NCBI GenBank assembly: GCA_032717465.1
Contig: CM064681.1
Coordinates: 13,789,954 to 13,853,953, forward strand
DNA from: Coenobita brevimanus
Taxonomy: Eukaryota; Arthropoda; Malacostraca; Decapoda; Coenobitidae
Direction of reading: 5' to 3'
Length of the DNA stretch: 64,000 bases
The notes under the pieces were generated by a model. That model had not been told where the DNA came from. It ran no database searches and was given only the letters and a program-made list of their open reading frames with translations. Below, piece by piece: positions 39,212 to 52,362 of this stretch (within the stretch, counting starts at the first letter, position 1; each line of letters starts with the position of its first letter). The translations under genes and the position numbers were made by a program.

Positions 39212-41170
39212 ATGTCTACTATTACTACTCTTGATGAAGCCAAAAATTTTTTGTCAAATGTGCAAACTGTATGTGATGTATAAAACAGAACAAAGAATGA
39301 ACTTAAGCTTGTTGCTCAACAATTGGGAATTGCTGTTCGCTCTCATCATTCTAAAGATCAAATTGTTGACATGATTAATAAAAGCTTGTTTGATGTAACT
39401 CCTCCAGATGAGCAAACGCAGATTGAAATAGCTAAGTTACAGCTAGCCCTGCAGGAGGCTCGTGCTAAGGAGGCTGAGTTTCAGGCACGTGCTAAGGAGG
39501 CTGAGTCTCAGGCTCGTATTCAGCAGGCACAGGCACAGGCTGAGTCTCAGGCTCGTATTCAGCAGGCACAGGCACAGGCTGAGTCTCAGGCTCGTCTTCA
39601 GGAGGCACAGGCACAGGCTGATTCTCAGGCTCGTATTCAGGAGGCACAGGCACAGGCTGAGTCTCAGCCTCGTATTCAGGAGGCACAGGCACAGGCTGAG
39701 TCTCAGCCTCGTATTCAGGAGGCACAAATTGAACTTGGTAGGATTCAGGCAGACCATGAGTATCGCATGAAACAAAGTGGAACTGGATCATCTAGCTCTG
39801 ATGATTTTCATGTGGCTGAAAATGTTAAACTTGTCCCTCCTTTTAATGAATCTGATTTAACAAAGTATTTTCAGTTGTTTGAGAGGGTAGCTACAGGTTT
39901 TAATTGACCCAAAAAGTATTGGCCAGTACTCCTTCCAACTGTTCTCACCGGTAAAGCTCAAGTAACTTATGCATCTTTGCCTCAGGATCAATCTGATAAT
40001 TATGATGTAGTTAAGAGCTTTATTCTTAAGGCCTATGAGCTTGTTTCTGAAGCCTATGGAGTAAAATTTAGGACAACTTATAAGCAAGATAAGCAATCCC
40101 ATGTTGAGTATGCAAAAATCAAAGATCTGTTAGAGAATGTAAATTCTGATTTTGATAAATTTAAGCAGATGATTTTGCTGGAGGACTTCAAAAGTTGTAT
40201 TAATAATGATGTAAGCCTATATCTTGAGAAAGGAATAGATAATTTGTGTGATGCTGCAGTTTTAGCTGATGAATATGTTTTCACTCATAAGAGATATTCT
40301 AAAGAAAAAAGGGAAGCTGAGAGTAAGTACGTTGCCTCTACTCAGAGTACAGGTAACAGGAAAGAGAATAAAGATGATGTTTCTCAGGAAGTAAATACCA
40401 GCTTCACCTCTAGATTTCAGAAAAGTAAATGTACTTATTGTAGTAAGCTTGGTCATACTACGGAGAAATGTTTCTGGAGACAGCGTGATGTGAACAAAAA
40501 GGAGACTTTAAATATTCAGCCAATTGGTCAAGTGTCCACCCTTGAGAGTTCCCAGAATTCTTTAACCGAGTTAACTGAACCTGCTTTGAGGGGTAAATTA
40601 AATTCTCATGATGAAGATCCTCTTTTGAGCAGTAACGTGGGTGACTCAAGAGTTCATGTGCTAATTTCCTGTCTGATGGTTTTGTCAGTCCTCCGGACAG
40701 TAATGACAGGAAATCAGTTAAAATATATCGTGATATAGGTGCTTGCCAATCCCTTATGCTGACCAGTATTCTAGGCTCTAATGTTAATTCTTCTGAAGAA
40801 ACTGTAATCTTACAAGGTGTAGGGAATAATTACTTCTGTCCCTCTGCGCAGAGTGAATTTAGTCTGGTTTTGTTAATGGTTCCGTTATGGTTGGGTTGGT
40901 TGAGACACTCCCAATGTCAGGTGTAACTTTCTTACTTGGAAATGATATTGGTGGAAGTCAAGTGCGTCCAGCTCCTCAGTTGTCTAGTGAACCAGTGACT
41001 GCGACCCAGGATTGTGATGTCCCTGATGTGTCCTCTGCATGTGCTGTCACTAGAGCTAAGTCTAAAGTTACTGGTGACTTAGAGGATAATGTTGATGATG
41101 TTATCCTAGCTGACACTTTTTTGCTAATTTGGACCGCTAACCAGATGAGGCAGTACCCCGTAGTGTTGAT
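39212..41170 (+). pseudogene. Copy D gag-protease, broken, with expanded gag repeats
   Basis: Starts at ATG 39212 (MSTITTLDEAKNFLSNV) but reaches TAA near 39280. The frame reopens and runs to a stop at 39905 after VATGFN. The coiled-coil-like region is expanded by 13-residue repeats (39484-39726). Downstream parts are in several frames: a capsid-like segment, the CCHC knuckle CTYCSKLGHTTEKC (about 40430-40472), and the protease motif, which is damaged: IYRDTGAC of the other copies reads YRDIGAC here (about 40730-40745). VTFLLGNDIGG (about 40925) is retained. Frameshifts lie near 40645, 40840 and 41130. Confidence 0.87.
39484..39726 (+). repeat. 39-base in-frame repeats in gag
   Basis: About six tandem 39-base units encode variants of AQAQAESQARIQE (13 residues). 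Copy C has one or two related units and copy A has three shorter 9-residue ARAKEAEFQ units instead, so the gag coiled coil varies in length between copies. Confidence 0.9.
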
Positions 41171-41173
41171 AAT

Positions 41174-42440
41174 TTGTCTCGTCAAGAGTTGGTTGAGTTG
41201 CAGATTGCTGACACTGAGTTGAAAGGTCTAGCTAACTCTGCTTGCTGTGTAAAAGAGTCAGCCGGTGCTTCTATTTGTTATTATATAAAGTCAGGAGTAC
41301 TTATGAGGAAGTGGAGACCGCCAACAACATCACCCGACTGTGAATGGGAGGTTGTACATGAAGTTGTCATCCCTCGCGTTTGTAGGCAGGATATCATTAG
41401 AGTGGCTCATGATTCCAGTTTGGCAGGACACCTTCGAGTGAGGAAGACTGTGGCACGCATTTTGAAACACTTCTACTGGCCAGGTATCTTCAGAGATGTT
41501 TCCTGGTATTGTAAGTAGTCACACCTGTCAAGTTGTGGGGAAGTGTAATCAGACCGAAAAGGTTGCACCTCTAGTTCCCAATCCTCCTTTTGAGGCGCCA
41601 TTCACCCGTGTGTTGGTGGATATTGTGGGCCCTCTTCCTGAGATTTCTTCAGGATTTTCTTATGTGTTGACCCTGATTGATATGGCTACTTGTTATCCTG
41701 AAGCCATTCCACTTAGAAACATCTCAGCAAAGAACGTGGTTAAGGAAATGCTGGGGTTCTTCACCAAGTTTGGTCTGCCCAAGGAGGTACAGTCTGACCG
41801 GGGAAGTAATTTTGTCAAATGTTTTCAAGCAGTCTCTGAAAGAGTTGGGCATCACCCAGATCACGTCTTCAGCTTACCATCACCAGACCCAAGGAGCGTT
41901 GGAGAGATATCATCAAACATTCAAATCGATGCTCAGGAAATACTGTTTGGAACATCAGAAAGACTGGGATAAAGGTCTTCCATTCGTTGTATTTGCCTCA
42001 AGAGAATCTCCAAATGAATCACTGGGCTTCTCACCCTTTGAATTACTGTTTGGCCATGAAGTAAGAGGACCCCTTAAGCTACTCAAGGAATGCTGGCTGT
42101 CGGAGGAAGATGACGTCAACCTGCTGGAGTATGTGATGAAGTTCAAAGAACAGCTGTCCACTGCTTTACAGCTGGCGAGAGAGAATTTAGGAGCTGCTCA
42201 GGAGAAGATGAAGACTTGGTATGATAAGAAGTCCAGGTTACGCCACTTTCAGCCAGGAGATCAGGTTTTGATTCTGCTACCAGTGCATGGGCAACCTCTT
42301 CAAGCCAAGTTTAGTGGTCCTTATTTCGTGGAGAAGAAACTCAGTGATGTCAACTATGTCATCGCCACACCAGATCGTAGAAAGAACAAGCAACTTTGTA
42401 ACATCAACATGCTAAAGTTATATCACAGGCGGGACGAAAA
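41174..42440 (+). pseudogene. Copy D integrase
   Basis: The zinc-binding domain is AHDSSLAGHLRVRKTVARIL and FYWPGIFRDVSWYCK (41405-41515), then a stop at 41516. The core continues with VDIVGPLPEISSGF, IDMATCYPEA and SDRGSN, breaks near 41812, and resumes in another frame with SLKELGITQITSSAYHHQ, ALERYHQT and SPFELLFGHEVRGP. The C-terminal GPY/F module (FSGPYFVEKKLSD) and NINMLKLYH end it. Confidence 0.87.
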
Positions 42441-43940
42441 TAACCCAATCTGCACTGTAGCTGTTCCACCCGAGTCTACAAGTGAAGTTCTCCCATGCAG
42501 TATGAGCCTGAGTGATAGTTTGGGGAAGAATCCTGATATCATGAATGATCTCTAGACTAAGTTTTCTCATCTAGCTCCCGAGGAAAGGCAGGAGTTTTCG
42601 GCATTACTGCAGGAGTACCCGCAAGTGTTCCGTGCCACTCCAGGACGAACCACTGTGTTGATGCATGATGTCGATGTTGGAGACGCAAAGCCAATTAAAC
42701 TGCCTCCTTACCGTGTGAACCCAGTGAAAGTTCCTCTCATCTAGAAGGATTTTGGCTACCTGTTGGACCACAAGATGATTGAGCCCTGTCAGAGCGAGTG
42801 AGTTCTCCTGTCACTCCAGTCCCTAAGCCAGGTGGGTCACAGCGGCTTTGCATCGACTACAGACGTGTTAATCAGATAGCCAAAACAGACACTTACCCTC
42901 TCCCTCGCGTGGAAGATTGCATAGACAAGATTGGAAAGGCTAGGTACATAAGTAAGTTTGATTTGTTAAAGGGATACTGGCAAGTACCTATGACTGAACG
43001 TGCTTGGGAGATTTCATGTTTTGTAACACTAGGAAAGACTTTTGCATGTTCTGTAATGCCATATAGTATGAAGAATGCACCAGTCACTTTTCAGAAGCTC
43101 ATGAATGTTGTAACATAGGGTTTGGCAGTGTGTGTTGTTTATATTGATGTATTAATCTTCAGTGACAACTGGAAAAATCACCTATGCCATGTCAGTAAAT
43201 TTCTTGAGCGTTTGGTTCAGGCTAATCTTGTAGCTAATTTATCAAAGTGTGAGTTTGGTCAAGCTAAAGTTCAGTACCTTGGGTACGTAATTGGTGATGG
43301 ACACGTTGCACCACCAGGAGCTAAGGTTCAGGTTATAAATGATCTTCCCAGACCTAAAAGTAAGAAAGAGGTACAAAGATTTTTGGGAATGGTAGGTTAT
43401 TACAGGAGATTTGTTCTTAACTTTTCAATTCTTGTATCACCATTTACAAACCTACTGAAAAAGGGAGTTAAATTTGTCTGGACCGATAACTGTGAATCCT
43501 CTTTCAACAAACTTAAAGCTATCCTATTAAGTCAGCCAGTGCTCGCTGCTCCAAATTTTGCTAATCCTTTTAAGATGGCTGTTGACGCAAGTGACACAGG
43601 AGCTGGGGCTGTTTTGCTGGAAGAGGATGATCAGGGTATTGAACACCCTGTATCTTATTACAGTAAGAAGTTCAGTCCACCTCAAAAGAACTACTCAACT
43701 ATTGAGAAAGAGCTTTTGGCCTTGATTTTGGGTTTACAGCATTTTTCATTTTATTTGTGTTCTGGTTTTGACCCCATAGTCATTTATACCGATCATAACC
43801 CACTGAAATTCCTTAGTAAGTTTAAAGATAAAAATCAGAGATTGACAAGATGGAGTCTACTTCTTCAGGAGTATTCATTAGACATACAACATGTCAAGGG
43901 GAAAGAAAATGTTATTGCAGATTGCTTATCTAGACTTTAG
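42441..43940 (+). pseudogene. Copy D reverse transcriptase-RNase H
   Basis: Stops at 42553 and 42742 and a one-base loss near 42800 break the N-terminal part. RT motifs follow: CIDYRRVNQIAKTDTYPLPR, FDLLKGYWQVPMTE, NAPVTFQKLMN. A stop at 43116 precedes the catalytic box, which reads VVYIDVLIFSDN (about 43135-43165). One of the two Asp codons is deleted, so polymerase activity would be lost. The connection and RNase H are open to the end (VDASDTGAGAVLLEE, YTDHNPLKFLSKF, ADCLSRL). Confidence 0.9.
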
Positions 43941-44002
43941 ACAGATTGTTTTAGAGTAATAAGAAATTTCCTTTGTAAATTTCTTTTTTTTGTGTGGGGA
44001 GG

Positions 44003-44806
44003 TGTTACATAGCCTATGATTTCATCATCCTTTGTATAATTCTAACGTACAGTATGCTGCATGTTTGATCACGATTCACCTCGTGGCTTCCATAGTGACC
44101 AGGCTTGCGTGTTCTACCTGACTCCCCCCTTCTCCCCTTATAGTAGATTGTCTTTCTTTCTGTTGTTCAGAGCAGGAGTGTCAACTCTTTGGCCCCTATG
44201 GCTTCATTTGCGTGTGCTTCTTACAAGTTGTGTGCCGGCCCCTGTATAATGAGCTCAGTCTCTGCATTAATTGCCACTTAGATTTACTCATTTTGTTTAC
44301 ATCTCTGTCTTCCCCTGTATAGTGTATTATCTTTGTGAGTGCTCAGGAAGTCTCCAACCATCTAGCTGCTGTAAAATTTGAGTATATGCATTGTTACCAT
44401 TTTTCTTGTACTGTATGGCCTAAGGTGTTAATTCGTAGGTCTGGTAAGGTTTTTGTGATTCATGTAAAGTTTTTAATGTCAGCCAATCTTAATATTATTT
44501 TGTATCTATAATAATATGTCTTGCTTTAACTGAGCATTATCCGGTTTTCTCATTTATCAGGGCTGACTTAGATAAATTTGCTTTTGCTAAATTCCTGTTA
44601 ATAGAGGCTATTGCAGTTAACCATATATGTAACCTGTTTTGCCATTACATTATCCTTATGAGTCCTGAATGTTTAGTTGTTCGTTTGAATATTAAACTTT
44701 AACTTGTAATTTTACCTAACTCCTTTGTTTTGAACCTGGAACTTTGCGGGACAGTAGTGATTTTAGTATTCTCACTTGAAGTGTTCATTATCTCTCTGTT
44801 CCGTAG

Positions 44807-44808
<2 letters not shown>
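44003..44808 (+). repeat. 3' LTR of copy D
   Basis: 806 bases, TGTTACATAGCC to CTGTTCCGTAGCA, preceded by the purine-rich TGTGTGGGGAGG. Confidence 0.92.

Positions 44809-44900
<92 letters not shown>
44809..44900. repeat. (TA)n tract, right border of copy D
   Basis: About 46 TA units, then a short GT-rich stretch (44901-44925). It is the last of the (TA)n tracts of the 7015-44900 block. Confidence 0.95.
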
Positions 44901-44903
<3 letters not shown>

Positions 44904-45121
44904 TGTGTGTTTGTGTGTGTGTGTTTAAGTATTCATACAATATCACTATGAAGGTAATACAATGGCAAGTCTACAGTAGTCAGTTGTATACGTGATGGAC
45001 TTGTTATCCATATATATGAGATAATTACATAACAGAAAATGAATACAAGATTATACTATATGCAATTCCATATTTCATTTTAAATAAAATATATACACAA
45101 TCTTTACAATATTTTTAATAT

Positions 45122-46803
45122 TTACTCAGTTGGTTTAACTTGTAAGGCACGGCCTTTGAAAACAGATTCCAAGTTAGCAATGCTAGCTTGCAGTCTGTGT
45201 GCAGCCAATAGTAATATAGCAAATAAAATGGACAAAATTACAAAGATGACTGGAGCTGGGCTTTAAATATAATGTGGATTGAACATAATCCTACTATGTT
45301 CCTCCCAAAGTTGCATTGTTTGATTTATCAGTTGCGTGATTTCAAACTTTGGTAAAGCCAGTTTTATATGTGTGCTCATAATGAAGTTCATCTTAGGTAA
45401 TGGTTGGAGGTACTTATTTCTGTGGTTGAGAATAGCATAGTGGTTTTCAGTAGTTAAAGTGGACACTGAAGATGTTAAGACTGCACAGTAATCCTGTGAT
45501 ATGTATAAACCAGATGCTGATGTATGGGATGGAGGTGTGCGTGGGCAAGTCACAAAAATGGATGTATTTTGAGTAGTGGAAAAACTGTGAACCTCGCTGA
45601 TGGTGAAAGAGTTTATCTGGAGCAAATGTGAAGTTGCAATGATGAAGGATGTTGTAATTCTTAATGAATACCACTTCACAAGGGACTGTCTCAGCTGGCT
45701 GGAACGTTAAGATGTACGCAGGACAAAGGTGAAATGCATGCAATGATGTTCAATTGTTGTCTCGCTAGCAAATGTGACAAGGTCCTGTGTCTTGGAGACC
45801 ACGATGACTTCTGTTTTGGTGTTGGTGGCGATTAATGAGTCATCGTTTTTAGAAGGAAAAGGGTACATTTGATATACCGTGAAAAAATATATATTTTATG
45901 AATGGTACATGAACTACTGATGTTGGTGTGACTGTTGCTTCTAAGATGGATAATATGACATCAGATTCCTTTCCTCAAATAAAAGGCTTCAAAGCATACT
46001 TACTTAATGTGCGCCTTGACTGATTACTTGACATCGATTGGAAATGGAAAGTAATGGTGATCCTCCTGCAATTCTTTTCATGAAAGACTGATAATGAGCT
46101 CTAGTATTGTCTAACTAAAGTATTATTGTCAGTATGTTCCATCATCACTGAGACGTGTTGGAAAAGTGTCTTATTTCTATCTAGAAATTGACTTTCTCCA
46201 CAGTTTCTTTAGTTGATATCTCTGTCTTTCCTAGGTTATTTACAATCATCATTACACTGTTCTGGGTATCAGCTAACTTGTGTTGATTTGAAAGAATTTT
46301 TGCAATCATGTTATATTTGTTATTTAATTCTTCAAGATTATTTTCTGTAGCATATCCAAAAATGTTACTTAGAATCGCTCCACTTAGATCGAAGAAGCCA
46401 CATTTGTTTCGTGTATTTGCGATGTTTGTTTCCCTAACTATGTCACTCCCACGTGATGGGATGTCCTGGATCATGATGAGCATAATGTACTTAGCCTGTT
46501 CTAGCTTTCAGTCCGCTAGCTTTATCATTTCATTCATTTCTTGTGTTTGGTGATCATCTGAGGATGATCCTCTAATTACTGCTCCAAGAGTCCTAAGTGG
46601 CTTAGCTATGTTTTTCAACATGACTGGTAGGTTGTACTGTACAGTACGTCCAAAATAATTTCATTACTTATCAGGTCTTGCACGATACCTGTAGAGGCTG
46701 TCGTAGCGATAAGGCAACCTTGTACAACATGTTGAGAGTGTAAATTAGGATATCCTCTTGATATCACCAGATACATCAGAATCCATGAAATAATTCCCCT
46801 CAA
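45122..46803 (-). pseudogene. Env-like membrane fusion glycoprotein, decayed
   Basis: From 46803 down: a hydrophobic signal-peptide-like start (about 46800-46745), a surface-subunit remnant, then near 46405-46340 a cleavage and fusion-peptide region reading NKC/GFFDLSGAILSNIFG. That arrangement matches the F-type fusion proteins known from baculoviruses and gypsy-type env genes. The basic cleavage motif looks damaged, with Cys where Arg is usual. A heptad-like stretch follows (46340-46190). A further 139-codon frame (45679-45263) is Cys-poor ectodomain, and the last part (about 45235-45175) encodes a hydrophobic membrane anchor with a short tail. Frames change several times and stops are present, so no product is expected. 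Confidence 0.7.
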
Positions 46804-47069
46804 CTTTATCTACCGAGAGAATAACTTTATTAGCTAATCCACTGAATTTAGCAAGTGATGCTAAGGGTGATGATAGTGATGACGAACATTTCATTTATCC
46901 CGACCTGTTCAATGTATTACCTATGAAAGGAGTCTAAATCGATTCCTAGGTTATGTAAATGCCTCATTATGGTAAATGCTGTATTAGTTGCACCTATGTT
47001 TGTCTGTCTGGTATGCGATCGTAATTTATTCCGATGTGTTAGTCTTTTGGTTTATATTCATCATATGTA
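46804..47069 (-). other. Element H spacer between integrase and env
   Basis: No motif seen. On the minus strand it would hold the region upstream of the env start, where such elements usually place a splice acceptor. Confidence 0.4.
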
Positions 47070-48643
47070 CACCGGCGAACCAAAGTTTCGGTACCCTCCT
47101 CGATGGAAGGAAGTGGAAGTCAGGATTAGAGAGAGGGCAGGTGAACGGACAACCGTGAGTGATACTTTGGAACTGAGCTACGAGGCGAATCGTGAGTAAC
47201 CTAATGACACTGGATTCGAAACATTTCCATGCTATTCACCTGCAAAACATTATGCGTTCGTAACATACATACTGTAACATAACATAGACTACTGTGTTAT
47301 CATGGTGTCCTGTGATACTGACTCATCTGTTTCGGATCCTCATCACACAAATAAAGCACCGAGCCAGTTGTATATGTTACAACTTGTCATTATAACTGCA
47401 GTTATAATTTTTGTGAGTTATCCCTGGATTGTCTATAGCTATATTATAGAATGATTGTGAATTTAATGTTGATTCTCACAGTAGTTGTGCGGATGGTTAT
47501 ATGTGGCAATCATTTTATGTGGACGAGTAAACCACATTGTGATGGACAGCGGAGATCATTCGCCAATAATTTACTATAACCAGATGAAATAAGATGCAAA
47601 CAACACAAAACATTATGAGACAACGAAGACACAGCTGTGGTATCCTGCTCCGCCTTGTTATCAAAACCTTAACTGGGGCTTCACCTCATACGTGAAGAGG
47701 CAGTCTCTGCCTCTTTTATTACTCTTACTTCCCGGTATCCTCTTACTGCGAGTCGTCATATTCCTTGGAGGGTTTCTTGTCGTCCGGTCCTATAACCCGT
47801 ACTGTATTACATTATTCCTTGCATCATCACTCCCAAACAAACAACGTTAGCACAAGACTGTGTTAATATCATTATTGCCACTGCCACTACTATTCCCCCT
47901 TTCCCCATTGTGTCTACTGCAATTCCCCTCACAGTACTACTACTGCTGCTCCTATTACTACTCCACTATAAATCTGTATAATAATACATATGATTGTCCT
48001 TATGTCTGTGTATCTGTTAATCATAATTATTGTCCCTGTTCCACCGTCGACAACTGGTCACACCCCGCACCGCTACCTCAGTTGCACCCCCCCCTCTCTC
48101 CCACCCGCCATGAGCTCTATTTCCCCCCCACTCCCAACCATTTTACCCCTCACCTCCTTCTTGGGCCACCAGGCCTGTTGTTCACCTTTTCCCGGTGAAT
48201 ATGCGGGGCATGCATTTATAAGAATAATTATAAAATTGACAGCAACAACATACATCTGCAGTATTCCGAACATTACATAATTATAAAAGTCGCAGACCCA
48301 AACGTGCCTATATTACGGAGCTCTGATATATTAATCACAGAACCGACCACAGACCGTTCCTATCATTGCCACTGGACCTTACCTGTAGCACTTCACCATA
48401 GTACTACAACCCACTGAAGTCCTATGTGGGATCACTACACATGTTTGGAAAAAAATAGCGCACAACATGCCTACATCCCATTAAAATACACCTGTGATGT
48501 TTCACTGACATCCATTAAATTGCCTAGAAGTTAGCGGACAAACAAACACACGGCTGGACATAGACTGAGGACGAATGTCTCGCATCGGTATATGACAACC
48601 AGCCAAAACTATTACGATCCTGCTTTGTAGGTGTCATCATTGT

Positions 48644-48682
<39 letters not shown>

Positions 48683-48950
48683 CGAAGTAGTAGTAGTAGT
48701 AATCATGTTAATATCCATGATACAGAGGAGGACAAACACCATAATCTCCCTTATAAAACAAGTGAAAACAGCTTTGACATATAAAACCAAACAGTGCCAC
48801 AATATGTTGTAATGATAGGGTTATAGTAATACTAAATTAACGTTTGACCGCAACCCAACCTTCTGTCATGGCAAACAGATTCTGCATTGCGTCGACACAT
48901 GCTATTCCAGTGTGTGTCCTTCTCAGTATCGTGCTAATAGCATGTGATTA

Positions 48951-48991
<41 letters not shown>

Positions 48992-49424
48992 TGTGCTGAC
49001 ACCTGCAATGCAGGATCACAAGAGTTTTGTCAGGTCGTTACATACCGATGCGAGACATTCTGCTTCTGTCTGTCTGTATCCAGTTGTTTGTTTGTTTGTC
49101 CACTAACTTCTCCTAGGCGTTTTGATGGATGTCAGTGAAACATCATATGCTTATTTTAGTGGTTTGTAGGCATGTTGTGCACTGTTATTTTTCCCAAACA
49201 CGTGTAGCGATCTCACAAAGGACTACAGTGGGTTGTATTACCATGGTGAAGTGCTATATGGAAGGTGCAGTGGTAATGATAAGAACGGTCTGTGGTCGGT
49301 TTTGTGGTTAATATATCAGTGCTCCGTAATATAAGCACGTTTGGGTCGGCAGTTATTAAGTGTAATGTTAGGAACACTACAGTACACATCTACGATGTTG
49401 TTGTTATTATAATATTATCGCCTA

Positions 49425-49855
<431 letters not shown>

Positions 49856-50282
49856 TCTTTCTAATTACTAATGCATGCCACGTATATTCACCGGTAAAGG
49901 GTGAACAACAGGCCTTCTGGCCCAAGGATGAGGTGAAGGGTACTGTGGTGTCGGAGTGGGGGAGGAGTAGAATCCATGGTGGGTGGAAACTGGAGTAGCG
50001 GTGCCGGGTCAGTGACGAGTTGTCGACGGTGGGACAGGGACAATAATTATGATTAACAGATACACAGACATAAGGACAATCATATTTATTATTATACAGA
50101 TTTATAGTGGAGTAGTAACAGGAGCAGCAGTAGTAGTACTGAGGGAAATTAGACACAATAGGAAAATGGGGATTACAGTAGTAGTGGAAGTGGCAATAAT
50201 GGTATTAACAGATTCAGCAGTCTTGTGCTAACGTTGTTTGTTTTGGAGTGATGATGCAAGGAATAATGTAATACAATACGGG

Positions 50283-50630
50283 TTATAGGACCGAACGACA
50301 AGAAACCCACCAAGGAATATGACGACTCGCAGTAAGAGGATACCGGGAAGTAAGAGTAATAAAAGAGGCAGAGACTGAAGGAAAATAATGCACGTATGAG
50401 GTGAAGCCCCAGTTAAGGTCTTGATAACAAGGAGGAGCAGAAACCACAGCTGTCTTCGTTGTCTCATATTTTGTGTTGTTTGCATCTAATTTCATCTGGT
50501 TATAGTAAATTATTGGCGAATGCTCTCCGCTGTCCATCACAATGTGGTTTACTCGTCCACATAAAATAATTGCCACATTTATAATCATCAGCACAACTAC
50601 TGTGAAAATCAACATTAAATTCACAACCAT
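50283..50630 (-). CDS. Small membrane-protein-like open frame in F1 right arm (hypothetical)
   Basis: 115 codons from ATG 50630. A hydrophobic first 26 residues (NLMLIFTVVVLMIINVAIIL) could be one membrane span. A polar part follows with DSGEHSPIIYYNQMKLDANN and Ser/Thr-rich sequence. Homologous frames occur in the F2 left arm (53258-53575) and, shorter or broken, in the other two arms. Between the F1 right arm and F2 left arm two indels are each a multiple of three. An overlapping frame (50485-50228) encodes an 85-residue Leu-rich peptide, so which frame, if any, is used is unclear. No family was recognised. Confidence 0.3.
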   Translation of the reverse strand: MVVNLMLIFTVVVLMIINVAIILCGRVNHIVMDSGEHSPIIYYNQMKLDANNTKYETTKTAVVSAPPCYQDLNWGFTSYVHYFPSVSASFITLTSRYPLTASRHIPWWVSCRSVL

Positions 50631-51021
50631 TCTTTATTATAGCTATAGACAATCCAGGGATAACATTCACAAAAATTATAACTGTAGTTATAATGACAAG
50701 TTGTAACTTATATACAACTGGCTCGGTGCTTTATTTGTGTGATGAGGATCCGAAACAGATGGGTCAGTATCACAGGACACCATGATAACACAGTAGTCTA
50801 TGTTATATGTTACAGTATGTATGTTACGAACGCATAATGTTTTGCAGTTGAATAGCATGGAAATGTTTCGAATCCAGTGTCATTAGGTTACTCACGATTC
50901 GCCTCGTAGCTCAGTTCCAAAGTACCACTCACGGTTGTCCGTTCACCTGCCCTCTCTCTAACCCTGACTTCCACTTCCTTCCATCGAGGAGGGGTACCGA
51001 AACTTTGGTTCGCGAGTGTAC

Positions 51022-52340
51022 ATACTAGGCTTTTTGGTCGTATCCGATGTTTTATCCATTGTAAGCTAAATTTCTTAAGACCATTTTTAAGTGATTAGTA
51101 CGAATTATTTTCTCCTCGTCACTCGATAGTGACTGGATCACTACCTTATTGGCTTTTCACTTAATTACTCTGTATGGGCCTTCAAATTTTGGTGACAGTT
51201 TATTGTCTCTAGTGTGAATGATGCCACAGCCAGTATCACCTATATTGGTATTTGATTCTTTTGCCCTCATAAAATTATTGTCACTTCTTCGTTGGACCTT
51301 GCTGTTTCTTTAATTTTGTTTTTATTTCTTGAAATTCAAATTAACAAAGTTTTAGGATAATCATCATAATTATATATAGGCATTTGATCGCCTTCCAGTA
51401 TCTCGTATAGTAGACGTTTGTCTGTCCCGTGAATAATAAAATGAGTTGTGTCTCCTATAGACTTGTTAATCGCACACTAGACTGATGCTTCCACAGTGAG
51501 AATTCAGTCATCCCAGTTTGCATAATTCTCATTGAGAATGTAATATAGTACACCTAACACTTTTTTATTCTGTCTCTTCACAAACCTATTGAGCTTGTTG
51601 GCTGACATTAACCTTCTTTTTACTGTATTGTTTACATATTCCAAAATTAAATTCTCCTCCATTTTCACTTATTAACACCTATGGTGTGGTGAACCCAGAG
51701 ATAACATTATCTATAATTACTTGCGTGACTGTTTCTTCTGCCTTATCCTTAATTGAGACCAAAATCACATATCGTGAGAATCGATCGGTAGCCACAAAAA
51801 GATTTTGATTCAGATTGTTAGTTAAGGGTAGCCTAAGTAAGTCAAAAGCGACAATGACCCTCACTTGGTTATGCAAGGGATATTTCCCTAGGGGTGCTGG
51901 TGTTACAGTGTAACCTTTGTGCTTGACACATGATTCACATCAGTCTGACATCTGTCGATTTGATCATGTATATCTTTGAGTAACTGACCAACAGTATGAC
52001 ATCCAGGCTAGACTGTCCTATCTTTGCCAGGATGTACTTCATGGACTATCGTGTATTATTCTCAGAATATGAGGTTTCATTGTATTAGGTATAACAACTG
52101 CCTAGTATTACTTCTATGACTCGGTTTTCCTGGATTAACTCCATATAAGGTATTGTTCACTACTGTGAATCGTTTAAGTGATACATATAACTTGGGTAAC
52201 GGTATCTCGTCCTCTGCTTCAAAATGATATAGTAATTAAAATAAAAAGCATTTGAATTACTCAGCCAATTTAAAATTGCTAAAAACCATGCAAAAGCAGT
52301 CATAAGTCTCGCTAAGTTAAACTGTCTTCATAACTAAGCA
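51022..52340 (-). pseudogene. Element H integrase, decayed
   Basis: From 52340 down: a zinc-binding region with degraded His/Cys pairs (VHEVHPGKDRT, CQTDVNH; about 52060-51930), a core with FVATDRFSRYVILVSIKDKA (first Asp region, 51812-51750) and ISENGGEFNF (second acidic motif, about 51668), then frames broken by stops. The C-terminal GPY/F-type module reads LSPKFEGPYRVIK and TNHLKMV (51195-51075). F1 follows directly. Presumed role: insertion of element H cDNA. Confidence 0.7.
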
Positions 52341-52362
52341 TCCGAACTACTAAACAGTCCTT

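Larger units (their letters stand above)
38307..44808 (+). mobile_element. Gypsy-type LTR retrotransposon copy D (integrase before RT)
   Basis: 6502 bases, uninterrupted by other elements. 5' LTR 38307-39127, gag, protease, integrase, RT, RNase H and 3' LTR 44003-44808, in the same order as A and C. Both ends are in (TA)n. Coding segments have many stops and frameshifts, more than in A or C. Confidence 0.92.

Noticed and set aside
39484..39726. CRISPR-like array
   Set aside because: The units are contiguous in-frame gag repeats without unique spacers, in animal retroelement sequence.
39443..39791. Antisense frames over the gag repeats with Pro/Val-rich or Leu-rich repeats
   Set aside because: Shadow frames of the 39-base coding repeat. 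The sense frame matches copies A and C.
45263..45743. A host secreted or receptor gene on the minus strand
   Set aside because: It is flanked by the fusion-peptide region and membrane anchor of an env remnant on the same strand, with integrase and RT of the same element upstream.
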